Source: Areca catechu (taxonomy: Eukaryota; Streptophyta; Magnoliopsida; Arecales; Arecaceae). Taken from it: a DNA stretch of 64,000 bases. A model generated the notes under the pieces. That model had not been told where the DNA came from. It did not search any database and worked only from the letters and a program-made list of their open reading frames with translations. The translations under genes were made by a program, and so were the position numbers. Each line of letters starts with the position of its first letter. The stretch's first letter is position 1. The DNA lies in contig CM038050.1 of assembly GCA_021397845.1 (NCBI GenBank), forward strand, positions 6,948,471 through 7,012,470. The letters are read 5' to 3'. This document shows, in pieces, positions 22,386 to 33,260 of this stretch.

Positions 22386-24161
22386 ATGGGTCCGAGAAAA
22401 CACCTGGCAGTAAGGAAAAGGAGATTGGAACAGGGGCAGGGTAGTACTGAGCGTCGAAGGAAAGTCAGACATGAGCGTGAGCAGACCCCAGAGGCTCCTG
22501 CACCAGTGCCAGCCAGCCTAGTCCGGAAGAACATTGCTTATGGGAGGCGCGTAGATATTCCATTCTGGGATCAGCATCACTTCTTCATTGGAGATGTACT
22601 GAGAGATGCAGGTCTGGTTCATTTTTGTACCATGTCCGAGAGATACTACCCAGACCTCATCAGAGAGTTCTATGGATCCATGGCCACTGATGGCATTAGA
22701 TGGTCTGCCACAGTTCGAGGGATCGAGATTCCAGTGACACCTGAGGTCATCAGTCGCATCTGGAGGATTCCACTTCATGGCACTGCTGCCACTACGATCA
22801 GCGACAGAGAGCACGCCTTCAGGTGTATCCTAGAGCGTGAGGATGTTAGCGGCATTTCCACAGTGTCCGCTAACCAGCTTTCACTGGAGATGAGAGTGCT
22901 GCATCACATCATCGCCCGTATCTTGATTCCGAAGAGCGGGAGATTTGATTTTATCACTGAGCGTGAGCTGGTGTTGATGGTGTCCCTGAGCCAGCGGACT
23001 CCCATCAACCTCCCCAGGATCATGCTTCAGCAGATGGGTGAGGCAGCTTCTCACAGGAGACTCGTTCAGCCGTACGGTATGGGACTGACTCAGATATTCA
23101 GAGAGCATGGTGTCTCATTCGACGGCATACCCTTCAGTCAGCTACAGCACACAGATACTTATGGAGAGAAATCCCTACATCGGATGGGATTTCGACTGAT
23201 CAGTGATCGATGGGTACGACGAGAGTCTGGCCAGGAGCCAGATGAGGAGGATGAGATCCGAGCTGCTGAGGCAGGGCCTTCAGGGCCTACTGATCATGGT
23301 ACACCTCCTCGCCCAGCACCGGAGACAGAGACTACGGAGCCTGAGCCATTCACGCCACCACCTTCATCAGCTCCGGTACCTACTGCTACACCACGGAGGA
23401 CTTCAGTGAGGATATCGGACTTCGAGCAGCGAGTGACTGATCAGATTTCAGAGGTCCGGACAGAGATCACTGGTGTACGGCAGGAGATTCATGATCTGCG
23501 GATACACACAGACACACGCATTAGTGCTCTCTCAGCTAGTATGGATACAGGATTCAGACAGATCCTCAGCTTATTGAGATTAGCACTGCCATCAGGGACT
23601 GCAGATCCGACAGTATCTCCTCCACATGATGATGATGATGATGATGATGGTGATGATGATGCTGATGACTCTAGTGGATACAGTGACAGTGATGGAGATC
23701 AGCCTGGAGCAGGTAGATCTGATGTCCCACCTGCAGAGCCGACTCCAGAGATTCCCCCTTCAGCTGATCTTCCTTCCACTGATTTTCAGAGTTCAGATCC
23801 TCCAGCCACAGCTGTGCCAGTTGATGTTGAGCCTACAGAGTCACTATTTGAGACTATCACTGGGATTCCGGATGACATAGATGAGCATACAGAGACAGAC
23901 ATCGATGATCCCACAGCTTATGAGCTAGTCAGCAGGCAGACTCCAGCTCAGTCTACTCAGCATGCAGATCCGTCCACTCCTTCAGCTACTGCCTCTGTCT
24001 CGACTTCTGTGGAGCCCTTACCTAGGACTTATAGATCTCGTAGGACTACCCCTAGGTCTGGTCCCTCTCTGAGGACTCGGAGTTCCTCTCATAGGACTCC
24101 AAAATCCTCATCTAGGATCATGGCTCCTGTATCTTTTGACATACCTTCTGATGAGGAGTAG
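22386..24161 (+). CDS. Third ORF in the env position, copy 2 (unknown function)
   Basis: A 591-residue ORF identical in translation to the copy at 12987-14762. Features are the same: basic start, compact N-terminal region, Pro/Thr linker, coiled coil, Asp run, Ser/Arg-rich tail, and no visible signal peptide or membrane segment. Its flanks carry several indels between copies but the ORF carries none, which fits either selection or a lack of long homopolymers. Function unknown. Confidence 0.85.
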   Translation: MGPRKHLAVRKRRLEQGQGSTERRRKVRHEREQTPEAPAPVPASLVRKNIAYGRRVDIPFWDQHHFFIGDVLRDAGLVHFCTMSERYYPDLIREFYGSMATDGIRWSATVRGIEIPVTPEVISRIWRIPLHGTAATTISDREHAFRCILEREDVSGISTVSANQLSLEMRVLHHIIARILIPKSGRFDFITERELVLMVSLSQRTPINLPRIMLQQMGEAASHRRLVQPYGMGLTQIFREHGVSFDGIPFSQLQHTDTYGEKSLHRMGFRLISDRWVRRESGQEPDEEDEIRAAEAGPSGPTDHGTPPRPAPETETTEPEPFTPPPSSAPVPTATPRRTSVRISDFEQRVTDQISEVRTEITGVRQEIHDLRIHTDTRISALSASMDTGFRQILSLLRLALPSGTADPTVSPPHDDDDDDDGDDDADDSSGYSDSDGDQPGAGRSDVPPAEPTPEIPPSADLPSTDFQSSDPPATAVPVDVEPTESLFETITGIPDDIDEHTETDIDDPTAYELVSRQTPAQSTQHADPSTPSATASVSTSVEPLPRTYRSRRTTPRSGPSLRTRSSSHRTPKSSSRIMAPVSFDIPSDEE

Positions 24162-24726
24162 CCTCATAGTTTGCTTTTGTATGATCTGATGTATCAGTGT
24201 TTTGTGCCTTTTTTGTAAGCAATTCTGTAACTGAATACATTTGCTTTTATCTATTTTGTGCCATTTTATCTGATACCAGCTCTTAACATTTAACTTCTTA
24301 AACCCTCAAGTTAGAATATTTTGTTGTATGCACAAATTGAGGGGGAGCATATATTCAATACTTCATTATAATTGAACATAAGTCTCATTACCATATCCTT
24401 CTCTATAACAATAAACTTTTTGATTCTTGACAAAAAGGGGGAGTAGAAAAGTAGAGTAGTATATATGTATTTATAAGACTCCATCTTATGAGTAATAAAG
24501 TTTATACGATTCTTATCTTTCTTGACTTATGAGAATGTTTTCACAAAAAGAAAGAAATAAATGAAAAGTAAAATCTTTTTGACTCTTGAGAATATTTTCA
24601 CAAAATTTTTATGATACACTCTTGCATGAAAGGATACTTTGAAAATTTTTAATTATTGCTATATTTTGCTCTTGGACTTAATTGCATATATACTCAAGGT
24701 TTTGTCATCATCAAAAAGGGGGAGAT
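24162..24726 (+). other. 3' untranslated region with polypurine tracts (copy 2)
   Basis: Same layout as 14763-15326, with three purine tracts. The last (aaaaagggggagat) abuts LTR3. One T run near 24210 is one base longer than in copy 1. Confidence 0.75.
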
Positions 24727-26201
24727 TGTTGGCTTTGACTCCTTAGTTTTGATGATTAACAAAAGGTTGAGTATATGTTTGGACTAATGTTTAATCTCAA
24801 GATAAAGTTTCAGGACTTAGGTTATTCAAAAAGAGTATCATAAGGACAATGATGAAACTAAGTTTACCTGATTTGGAAATGAGCTCTTCTACCTTGAACA
24901 AGATCAAAATTCTAATAATGGACCTTCTTGTTAAGAAATATTTGACAAAAGAAACAAAGGCTTAAAGAAACTCAAGCATGGCACGCACATCTCAAAGAGT
25001 TTCAGAAAAATTCAGATCAGAGGTCGACCACCAGAGGTCGACACCTTGTCAAAGGTCGACCACCAGAGGTCGACTCATGAAGAAAAGGAAAGTTCAGCAT
25101 GGCCGGCACGGCAAAGTCTCAGTGGCACGCTTCAGAGGTCGACCACCAGAGGTCAACACCTGTCCAGAGGTCGACACCAGAGGTCGACTCATAGCCTGAG
25201 AATTCAAATAGGCAGAACTATGGTATTCTGAACTTTTGCCTAAACTTTACTGGAGGTCGACTCATGAGGTCGACACTTGATCCAGAGGTCGACTCATGAG
25301 GTCGACTCATGGCATAACGGCTAGTTTTTCTGAACTTCTGATTTGATTTCTAACGGCCATAAACGGCCATATTTTTGAATCTAACGGTCTTGTGGAGTTG
25401 TTTCAGCATGAATGAGGTATTTAACCTCCACCAAACTTCAAAAAAGACAAGGAGACAAAGTGAAAAAGTGTTGATTCAAAGTACAAAGCCTTCAATCACT
25501 TCCAAGCAAAAAGAGTGAGAAAACCAAGAGATTCCCTAGCCAAAAAGTCTTCCATCTTTGAGGAATCCAACATTCAAGTGTTTGGCATTTAGTGAGGTCC
25601 AAAGATTCCAAGGGAAAAGGCTTGAAGAGTCTCCATCAAGAGCTTCAACGAATTTATTATTGCTCAAAAGGAGTTTGTTTAGTTTTCATAACTTGTATTC
25701 ATACTCTTTTGTCTTTAGCTAGTTTCAAGGGAATTTGAAACTAGAGTGAGGTTTGTTGGTGAGCCAATTGATAAAACCAACTAGGGTTGCTTGTAAGCCC
25801 GAAGCCAAAACAAGTGAGTGAGGTTTGTTGGTGAGCCAATTGATAAAACCAACTAGGGTTGCTTGTTAGCCCGAAGCCAAAACAAGTGTGTAAGGTTTTG
25901 ACTTGTGAGCCTGGTAAAACAAGTCGGCTGTAATCTAAAGATTATAGTGAAATTCCCAAGTGGAGCTTGGGGAGTGGATGTAGGTGCTGGGTGCACCGAA
26001 CCACTATATTTCTTGTGTGTTTGCATTGGTTTGCTCTTTAGCTTCTTTAGCTCATTAATTGTCATTTTATTTCGTTGCTTCCGTTGCACAATTATTAAAG
26101 CACTATCACTCTTCACTTTTGAACTTGATAGCACATATATTGCCTTTAATTTTTAAAATACCCAATTCACCCCCCCTCTTGGGCACCATATCTGGGCAAC
26201 A
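24727..26201 (+). repeat. Copia LTR 3 (outer right)
   Basis: A 1,475-bp LTR, apparently identical to LTR2, followed directly by the CCATA duplication and then by gypsy integrase sequence. Confidence 0.95.
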
Positions 26202-26206
26202 CCATA
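26202..26206. repeat. Target site duplication CCATA of the copia array (right)
   Basis: A perfect repeat of 5926-5930. It marks the right edge of the array inside the gypsy integrase. Confidence 0.95.
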
Positions 26207-26640
26207 AGGTTTTCCAAAAGTAGCTAGTAAACCTAACGTCTTGGTCCGACACAATGGTCTTAGGCAATCCATGTAACCTAACCACTTCGTTCAAGAGTAA
26301 TTTGGCCACTCTAGATGCATCATAAGTTTGGGAACATGGGATGAAATGGGCCATCTTAGAAAACCTATCTACTACCACGAAGATAAAATCATGTTTCCTA
26401 GCAGTTTTAGGTGATCCTAAGACAAAGTCCATACTCAAGTCTTGCCATGGGCAATCTGGGATAGGGAGTGGGGTATATAGTCCAGTGTTCTGTCTAGGTT
26501 GCTTAGCTACAGCACGAGTCCTACACTGGGCTACCACTTGGACAACATTTTTCTTTAGACTTGGCCAATAAAACTGATCATCTACAGCCAAGATAGTTTT
26601 ATTACGTCCAAAGTGTCCTGCTAAACCTCCTGCGTGTATC
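26207..26640 (-). pseudogene. Gypsy integrase N-terminal part (split by copia)
   Basis: On the minus strand this encodes the integrase zinc-binding region and the first part of the core. A histidine pair lies in the HAGGLAGH region. The Cys pair reads CRTR, so the second Cys has become Arg. The core keeps its first Asp (LSMDFV) and second Asp (VSDQDVRF). The copia array interrupts the gene a few codons later, before the catalytic Glu, which lies at about 5870 on the other side. A stop near 26645 also separates it from the upstream frame. Confidence 0.88.
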
Positions 26641-26649
26641 TCTCAAATA

Positions 26650-27226
26650 AGAAAGTCTCTAAGTGATGTCTTGGGAACACACAACCTATTTCCGTTGAAT
26701 AAATAACCATCCCTTAAGACATACTCACTAAATTCAGTGGATGGCCCTAGCTTCACTGATTCATAAATCTTCCCAAAATCCAGACAAAATTCATATTCTT
26801 TCTTTAATCGTTCAAATCCGACTACTTCGGTACTCACACAACTCAGCAACATTGTTCTCCTACTAAGTGCATTAGCTACCCTATTCTCACTTCCAGCATG
26901 GTGCTTTAGGATAAAAGTATAGGCTTGTATAAATTCGACCCACTTGCCATGTCTAGGGTTTAACTTTTTTTGAGAATTTAAGAAGCGAAGTGCTTCGTGA
27001 TCATAGTAGAGAACGAATTCTTACAGTAGCAAGTAATGCCTCCAATACTTAAGAGCTTGTACTACCGCATACAACTCTTTATCATATGTGGAATATTTCA
27101 ACTTGGCATCACTCAGTTTCTCACTAAAATAGGCAATAGGATGATTTTCCTGACTTAATACCCCTCCTATTCTTATGCCTGATGCATCACAAGCGACCTC
27201 AAAGACTTTGGTGAAGTCGGGTAACC
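26650..27226 (-). pseudogene. Gypsy RNase H and linker (decayed)
   Basis: The minus-strand frame shows the RNase H blocks in order: a CDAS motif, an IAYFSEKL block, a KELYAVV helix, a YYDHEAL block and the NRVANALSRR end typical of Ty3/gypsy RNase H. A stop near 27020 and further breaks leave only the 26643-26852 part as a long open frame. RNase H normally removes template RNA during reverse transcription; this copy is inactive. Confidence 0.75.
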
Positions 27227-28095
27227 TTAGAACTGGTGCCTTATTATTCTATCTTTGATCTCTATGAAAGCTTTATGGGCAGCTCTAGTCCAGTCGAATG
27301 CGCCCTTCCTAATGCAGTCGGTGATCGGAGCAACAATCATGCTAAACCCTCTGATAAATCTCCTATAAAAGGTAGCTAACCTGTGGAAACTTCGAATGTC
27401 ATGAACATTCCTAGGTATAGGCCACTCAACTATAGATTTCACTTTCTTAGGATCGGCGGTTACTCCTTCTGGTGTTACTACAAAACCTAAGAAAATGATT
27501 CTGGTTGACATGAAGCTACATTTCTTAAGGTTTGCAAACAAAGCTTCCTTCCTAAGGACCTGGCAAATCTGACGGAGGTGGTCTAAGTGATCTTCCCTGG
27601 TCTTACTGTATACGAGGATATCATCAAAATATACGACCACGAACTTTTCAATAAATGATCGTAATACCTGAGTCATAATCCTCATAAACGTACTTGGGGC
27701 GTTTGATAATCCAAAGGGCATCACCAACAACTCATATAGGTCATCTTTGGTCTTGAAAGTCATTTTCCACTCATCACCAATTCTAACTCTCACCTGATGG
27801 TAGCCACTTTTTAAATCAATTTTTGAAAAGATGGTCGATCCGGCCATCATGTTTAACATGTCATCGAGTTAGGGTATGGGAAACCGATACTTTATCGTAA
27901 TCTTGTTAATAGCCCGGCTATCTATGCACATCCTCCAACTTTTCCCAATAAATCCCTTTTTCATAAGATCCCCTACTTGTCGTTGTAGCTTCTGATGTTC
28001 TGTAGGATTCATCCTATAGTGTGGGAGGTTCGACAATGTGGCTCCTGGTACTAAATCAATTGCATGTTGAATATCTCTTAATGGTGGTAATTAAT
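27227..28095 (-). pseudogene. Gypsy reverse transcriptase (decayed, with deletion)
   Basis: The open part (27859-27227) contains FSKIDLKSGYHQVRV, MPFGLSNAPSTFM and the catalytic YFDD (near 27618-27629), then LGFVVTPEGV. Upstream, a stop near 27868 precedes a readable RMCIDSRAINKIT block. The usual segment between a KKGFI block and that block is shortened by about fifteen codons. A pre-RT region (LPHYRMNPTEH) is readable near 28000. The enzyme cannot be functional in this form. Confidence 0.88.
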
Positions 28096-28228
28096 CCGGT
28101 AAATCTTCAGGGTAGACATCTTTGAATTCCTCTAATAAATCTAGGATCTCCTTAGGGTATTCTAGTTTTGGTTGATCCTGAGCTTCCTTGGTAACTAAAA
28201 TCCAAACTGGTGACCCTCTATCGATTTC

Positions 28229-28960
28229 TCATTTTAACTCCTTTGCAGAGATCAAATTCATATTAGACTCTTTTTCCTTTAAGTGACTTGACCCTCTCTT
28301 AACATTGTCCTTTAGTGGGGTCGCATTAATCACTATCCTCTTTTCTAGATGGTAAAATGCACACGAGTTCGATCGTCCAAACAGGGTGGCATCATGGCCA
28401 TACAACCAAGGTCTTCCTAAAATGATGCTGCTAACCCCTATCGGAAGAACATCGAACCAGACTCTTTCTTGGTAGGATTGTACCTGAATTGTAACATGGC
28501 ATCGCAACCGGATGGAAATGTTGGTTACATCAATCCAGGATACCTTATAGGGGATCGGGTGTGGAACAGTTGGTAAGTCTAGGCTCTTAACTACAATAGT
28601 AGAAATTGTATTGACACAACTCCCACTATCAATTATGACCTTACATACCTTATCCCCTATTTTAATAAAGGTCTGTAGGATGTTAGTCCTATGCCAATCC
28701 TCATTCCTCTTAGTTTGAGTCAGGATGCATCTGACCACTCCTAATCGGTCTGAGTCTAAGATCTCTTCCTCCTCCTCATATTCCTCCACTAACTCAGCTT
28801 CAGCCTCACAAACCTCTTCCTCACAAGGGTCACTAATCTCAGGGTCCTCTACTTCAGGTTCCCCTATATGCAAGGCTTGCGATGGACATTGGGCAGCATA
28901 ATGACCAGTCTGATTACACTTAAAGCATACTGGGTTTTGGTTTCGATCCTTCTGAACCAT
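28229..28960 (-). pseudogene. Gypsy gag zinc knuckle and protease
   Basis: The minus-strand frame begins with a CCHC knuckle (CFKCNQTGHYAAQC), then a Glu-rich linker, then a retropepsin-like protease with an active-site DSG (about 28620-28634, IIDSGSCVNTIS) and an IILGRPWLYG flap-end motif. It joins the gag frame through a one-base shift near 29000. Length and motif order fit the gag-protease junction of chromoviruses. Confidence 0.85.
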
Positions 28961-29960
28961 AGGTGCCTTACCCTTGTCATCTCTATGAATGGGCTGGGGA
29001 TTGGGTCAGGTCGATTTGCAGGGAATCGATTCTGGTTTGGCCTATTTCTAGGGGCATTAAATCTAGATGAATCAGATTGATAGGTAGGTTTCCTTGGAAA
29101 TTTCTCAACATCCCTAGCAACCTGATAGGCATGTTCTAAATCATTCACTTCTCTTAGAATCAGTTCCCTCTTAATATCCTCATTCAGGCCTGCTTTAAAC
29201 CTAGACAAAGTAATCGACTCAGACTCGAACATACCACACCACATAACATACTCATCGAAAATGGCTATGTATTCGGACACAGTCTGATTTCCTTGGATCA
29301 TCTTCTGCCACTGATCTAAAAGCCTTTGTTCATAGAAGAATGGTAGGTAGTTGGCCCTTAATTTGAGTTTCATGTCCTTCCATGTAGCTATATGTGGGTC
29401 TCTTCTCTGTCGGCTTAACCTTTCCACACTACCCCAATACAATCGTGCTTGTCAGATCAATCTAAACTTAGTGAATTTGACCTTACGCTCTTCCGACATG
29501 GTATACCATTCGAAGTACTGATCCATATCACTTTCCCAATCAGAGTACATCTTGGAATCTAAAGTACCATCGAATGTGGGGGCTTCTAGTCTGATACTCC
29601 TAAGGGCTCGTGCTTCCTGATCATCTATGTCATACTGCTGCCTCCTAGGAATAGGATCAGGTATAACCTCTCTACGTTGGGCTCGATGCCTTGGAATTGG
29701 ATCAGGTGTGGCCTCTCTACGTTGGGCTTGATGTCTAGGGATTGGATCATGTGTAAGCTTTGGAAGCTAGGGTCCTGGACCATACTGTGGGGTAAATTTC
29801 AGTGGTGTAGGGTCAGGTTGAGATACATGGGATCCTTCTAATGAACCTACTCTTTCATTCATTTGATCAAACCTCTTGTCGACTCTAGTACTAAAGTGCC
29901 TCTGTTCAGCACTAAGCTGCCTCATTTGCTCAATCAAGATCTCATGAAAGTTTCCATCGT
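28864..29960 (-). pseudogene. Gypsy gag (decayed)
   Basis: The long open part (29442-28864) carries the retrotransposon gag core: a YWGSVERL block, TWKDMKLKLRANYLP, a SVSEYI-type block and a RFKAGLNEDIKREL block. A TGA near 29451, apparently a CGA to TGA change, cuts it from an N-terminal part readable to about 29900. That part includes a FDGTLDSKMYSDWE motif and repeated IPRRQ / IPRHRAQ segments. A second stop lies near 29766. The protein would have formed the particle. Confidence 0.82.
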
Positions 29961-30762
29961 GGGATCCATGGATGTACTAGGTTGGTCCTGGGGGACCTGG
30001 TATGGGGTTCCTGACCTAGTAGTCATGCAAGGACACAATGCACTCAAACAAACCTAATCGACTATGGATAGGTAGACCTAGAGTCCAAACTAGATACCTA
30101 ATCAAGGTGGCAAGCTAGTCTGTAGTAACTCAAGACTTGGACAGGCAGGTGTAAGGTGAGTGTAGGTCCCTGATTGCCAATCCTAGACACCAATCAGAGA
30201 TTGGCTAGGTAGGCGGACCAGCTCACTTGCCCTTCGGGACGTAATCCCTGAACCACCGTTCTAGATACCAAGAAATGGGCACACACAAATTTAGTTGACA
30301 CGATTGACTTGACACTAACTCAGACCGACCAATTGGTGTCCCTACGCTCACTAGAGCAATTAGGTTCTAATCAATTTTAATTAGGACTTGGGCTCGAATG
30401 CAAAGTGGGTGGTTTTGGACTAGGAAAAGGTTATGAACTCCTCTCCCTATGTTATATTGTATGCCCCTAAAAATCAATTAGAAAATAAATGCAACAAGCA
30501 ACTAATAAAACTAAACCCTAATGATTTTTTTTTTTTGGCAGAACCTATTCTCAAGCCGAAAACAGATAACTGCAGTTTTCACGGAAAACCATAAATTGCA
30601 AAAAAATTACTGAAAATACTTTGAATTTCAAGGAAGCTAATAAAATAAATTTCATATTTTTCTAATTTTTATACATACAGAAACAATTAAAACAATAGAG
30701 TATATACTGGAAGGCCGAGATGCGGAATTTAACTAAATGCAATATTAACCTAATCTAAACCT
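29961..30762 (-). other. Gypsy 5' leader
   Basis: AT-rich non-coding sequence between the primer site and gag on the minus strand. No conserved ORF is seen. Confidence 0.6.
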
Positions 30763-30774
30763 GCTCTGATACCA
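30763..30774 (-). other. Primer binding site of the gypsy element
   Basis: On the minus strand this is TGGTATCAGAGC, four bases inside the 5' LTR, complementary to the 3' end of initiator tRNA-Met. It fixes the orientation of the element. Confidence 0.92.
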
Positions 30775-30778
30775 AATT

Positions 30779-32577
30779 TGATGCGGGACACGAATGCGAT
30801 ACAGAACTAAAGGTTGATTTAAATTTTATGTTAATCGAGAGCAAATGTTCATTAACCTAACGACCTATTGAACAATACGTTTAAAGAATCTATAGCAAGC
30901 AACTAAATACTAGATTACATCACCCGCATGCATACCTAACAAAATAATTAATTAGATAGATCACGGCGATTGAGAAACCATCCTAGATTAGGTTCCTACT
31001 TTCTAACATTAGATCTAGAGGAAGGAAAAGGGATCTTGAGTTACCGATACGCTTAGAAGCCTCCTCTGATGAAGATCTGGATCACTGCACTCTAGGATTA
31101 AAGAATCGGACTCCAAACTGATCGCTCCTAGCATCCGAATTCCGATCTAACTGATTCCAAAGCATGGACGCCGATCTTCAGAGTCGAATCTCAAGAGAAT
31201 CTGCCAAAAAAACACCAAAAAATAGCAATTAAACGTTGGAAATCAAAAGCTAGAAGGAAGGCTGGCACCGGGGTTGTTGGTTCTTCCGGGGATCTTCTTC
31301 TTTGGTTGGCTTCTAGGATCTCTTCAAAGCATTGGATGAAGGCCTTGAAGAGACTTAGGGATCAGATCTGATGGAGGGATTGGATGGATAAATAGGGCGT
31401 CGCATCCCAGTAGAACTTGGACGTCGCACCCAAGTGTTCTAGGAGTCGCACCTAGCACCAATCAGCCGTCACAACTAGAAAGGAATTGGAAGAAGAACTC
31501 GGTAGAGTTTCATTTCATTTCACCAAATATTCATTATCTTTACAAGGGATACAGGGTCCTATTTATAGGATTATTCCTTACAAGAAGTACAATAGGACTC
31601 AATTACATTTTTGAATTTAAAACCTCCTTGCAATCTTGGACTTCTCCTTGAGCTTGAATTTTGAATAGCTTGATCTGAATTGGACGACAACTCTCTGGAG
31701 CAAGGCACTAATTTCCTTCTTAAGTTGGTGTGAAATCCTTCTTGACACAAATTCCTTCTTGAATCACCGTGATATCTGAAATGAGACTCCCTTGGTTGGC
31801 TAACGGAATTTGAATGGAGTTTGGATGATGGATAAATCCTTCTCTTGAATCTGAATGAAGATTGGATGAGGACTTTCATTTGAAGTTTAAATTCCTTGGA
31901 ACTCTTCAAATGGGACGACAACTTGGAATTAGCATGAAGAAACAGAAGCAAATGGCACACTTCTCCCTTGGGCATGATTTCATTTGTCGTGGAATCCTAT
32001 TTGAAATTTAAATGAGGAGAGCTCCTTCCCATGGACTCTTTCTTGTTTAAATTTGAACCTCCCTTGTTTCTTGGATGGGGCATCTTAGAAGTAGGCGACA
32101 AGAGAGGGAAGAGGGTGCCAGGTGAAGCAGACTCCTTCTGCTTTACTCCTCTTAAAATATGAGGCGCCAAATAATTTTCCTATGGGCCGACCATGTGGTG
32201 TTGTTTTGACTTATGTAGCATGTCAAAATTCAAGTGACAGGCCATGTGTTATTGTCTCCTTTTTAATACAGGACTCAATAAATAATTAAAGCCCTACTTG
32301 ATCAATTGAAACCCAATTTGATCAAAAGGCAATCAAAAGACAAGACATGCAAATAAGTAATTCAACTTGGTAAAAGGGGTTTAGCCTAAAAGCCTAAATA
32401 AATAAAACCCTAATTCCAGTTGGTAATAGGGGCTAACCCTAACTAACCCAAAATAACAGAAATTAAAATAAATTATTTACATGATAAAAAGGGTTAGGTC
32501 CAGGGTTTCATTTGCAGGTGATCCAAAAGGATGTGGGTTCAACCTGTCGATATTTTCGAGCCCTGGTGTCCTCACCA
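30779..32577 (-). repeat. 5' LTR of the gypsy element
   Basis: This 1,799-bp LTR pairs with 3223-5020. Minus-strand ends are TGGTGAGG and GCATCA. Differences from its partner are frequent and mostly transitions, as expected after long methylation-driven decay. Confidence 0.93.
31560..31567 (-). promoter_or_regulatory. TATA box of the gypsy 5' LTR
   Basis: The minus strand reads TATAAATA within CCTATAAATAGGACC. The same box is conserved in the 3' LTR at 4004-4011. It is a good match to a plant TATA box and is a likely core promoter. Confidence 0.7.
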
Positions 32578-32582
32578 GGAAA
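32578..32582. repeat. Target site duplication GGAAA of the gypsy element (right)
   Basis: GGAAA immediately follows the outer end of the 5' LTR and matches 3218-3222. Confidence 0.9.
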
Positions 32583-32817
32583 GCACTGACTGCTAGCTTG
32601 CATTCACCTAAGAGCAAGATCCATGGCACGCAGGAGAAAACTACATTCCACTATCTAGGTTGAAATCCTGCAATAGCATGCACCATGCCTCCGTTCCTCT
32701 ACCTATCCTAGTTTCTACCAACAAAGCTTCTTATGATTTAAACTGCAAGTAGTTTTTATATGATTTTCGGCACACTAAGATGTCCACTATTGTATCCCTC
32801 TCATCCGGTCTTGATAA
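32583..32817. other. Intergenic, nothing recognised
   Basis: No gene or repeat structure seen; this is the DNA into which the gypsy element inserted. Confidence 0.5.
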
Positions 32818-33260
32818 TGTAACAATCAAAAGGCCCAAGGCCCACTAAAGCCCATAAAGGCCCAAGGTTCGCTAAGGCCCACTAAAGCCCATGACCAACC
32901 ACCTAACCACTATTAGTTATTCGGTTATTCGGTTATAACCACTTTAGTTATTCGGTTAAAACCACTTCGGTTATTATAACCGTATTCGGTTACATCTATA
33001 CCTATAAATAAGGGTAAGAAGGGACCTCCCAAGGGTAAGCAAGATCTAATGCCAACAGGCCCAAGCTAGGCCACTCTACTCTCTCTTCTCCATCTATGCG
33101 ATTCTTAAATTCTCCATTCTGTTGCTACCTAGACCATCCACTGACTTGAGCGTCGGAGTGTCCCCCACCGGAAATCTGGTCCGGGGTCTTTTGCAGGTAT
33201 CCATCCCGCTCGACAGCAGGATCAGAAGAGTAAGCGGGATGCCCGACGCCGATGAAGCTT
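32818..33260 (+). mobile_element. Probable gypsy (TAT-like) LTR remnant
   Basis: It begins TGTAACAATC, carries aaggccca repeats, several ttattcggtta repeats, and a CTATAAATA box at about 33003. It then has a CTTGAGCGTCGGAGTG word followed by CCACCGG and TTTTGCAGG. From memory that word series is common in LTRs of TAT-type plant elements. No second LTR or target duplication was found. Confidence 0.4.

Larger units (their letters stand above)
5931..26201 (+). mobile_element. Tandem Ty1/copia array, LTR-internal-LTR-internal-LTR
   Basis: Three LTRs (5931-7404, 15327-16801, 24727-26201) of 1,474-1,475 bp enclose two internal regions of 7,922 and 7,925 bp. All LTRs run TG...CA and are identical apart from one substitution and one 1-base indel in the first. 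Each internal region has an initiator tRNA-Met primer site, gag, pol in copia order (protease, integrase, RT, RNase H), a third ORF and a polypurine tract. Gag with two zinc knuckles around a coiled coil, plus an ORF after RNase H, fits the SIRE/Maximus lineage as I remember it. A single CCATA duplication flanks the whole. The structure fits unequal LTR-LTR recombination or insertion of a tandem cDNA. It is recent. Confidence 0.95.
3223..32577 (-). mobile_element. Ty3/gypsy chromovirus, minus strand, split by a nested copia array
   Basis: A complete but dead LTR retrotransposon. On the minus strand the order is 5' LTR (30779-32577), initiator tRNA-Met primer site (30763-30774), gag, protease, reverse transcriptase, RNase H, integrase, [nested copia array 5931-26201], integrase C-terminus with chromodomain, polypurine tract and 3' LTR (3223-5020). 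GGAAA flanks both ends. Without the nested insert and its extra CCATA the element would be about 9.1 kb. The domain order with a terminal chromodomain places it among the chromoviruses. Many stops and frameshifts and roughly ten differences in the first hundred LTR positions, mostly transitions, mark it as old compared with its guest. Confidence 0.93.
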
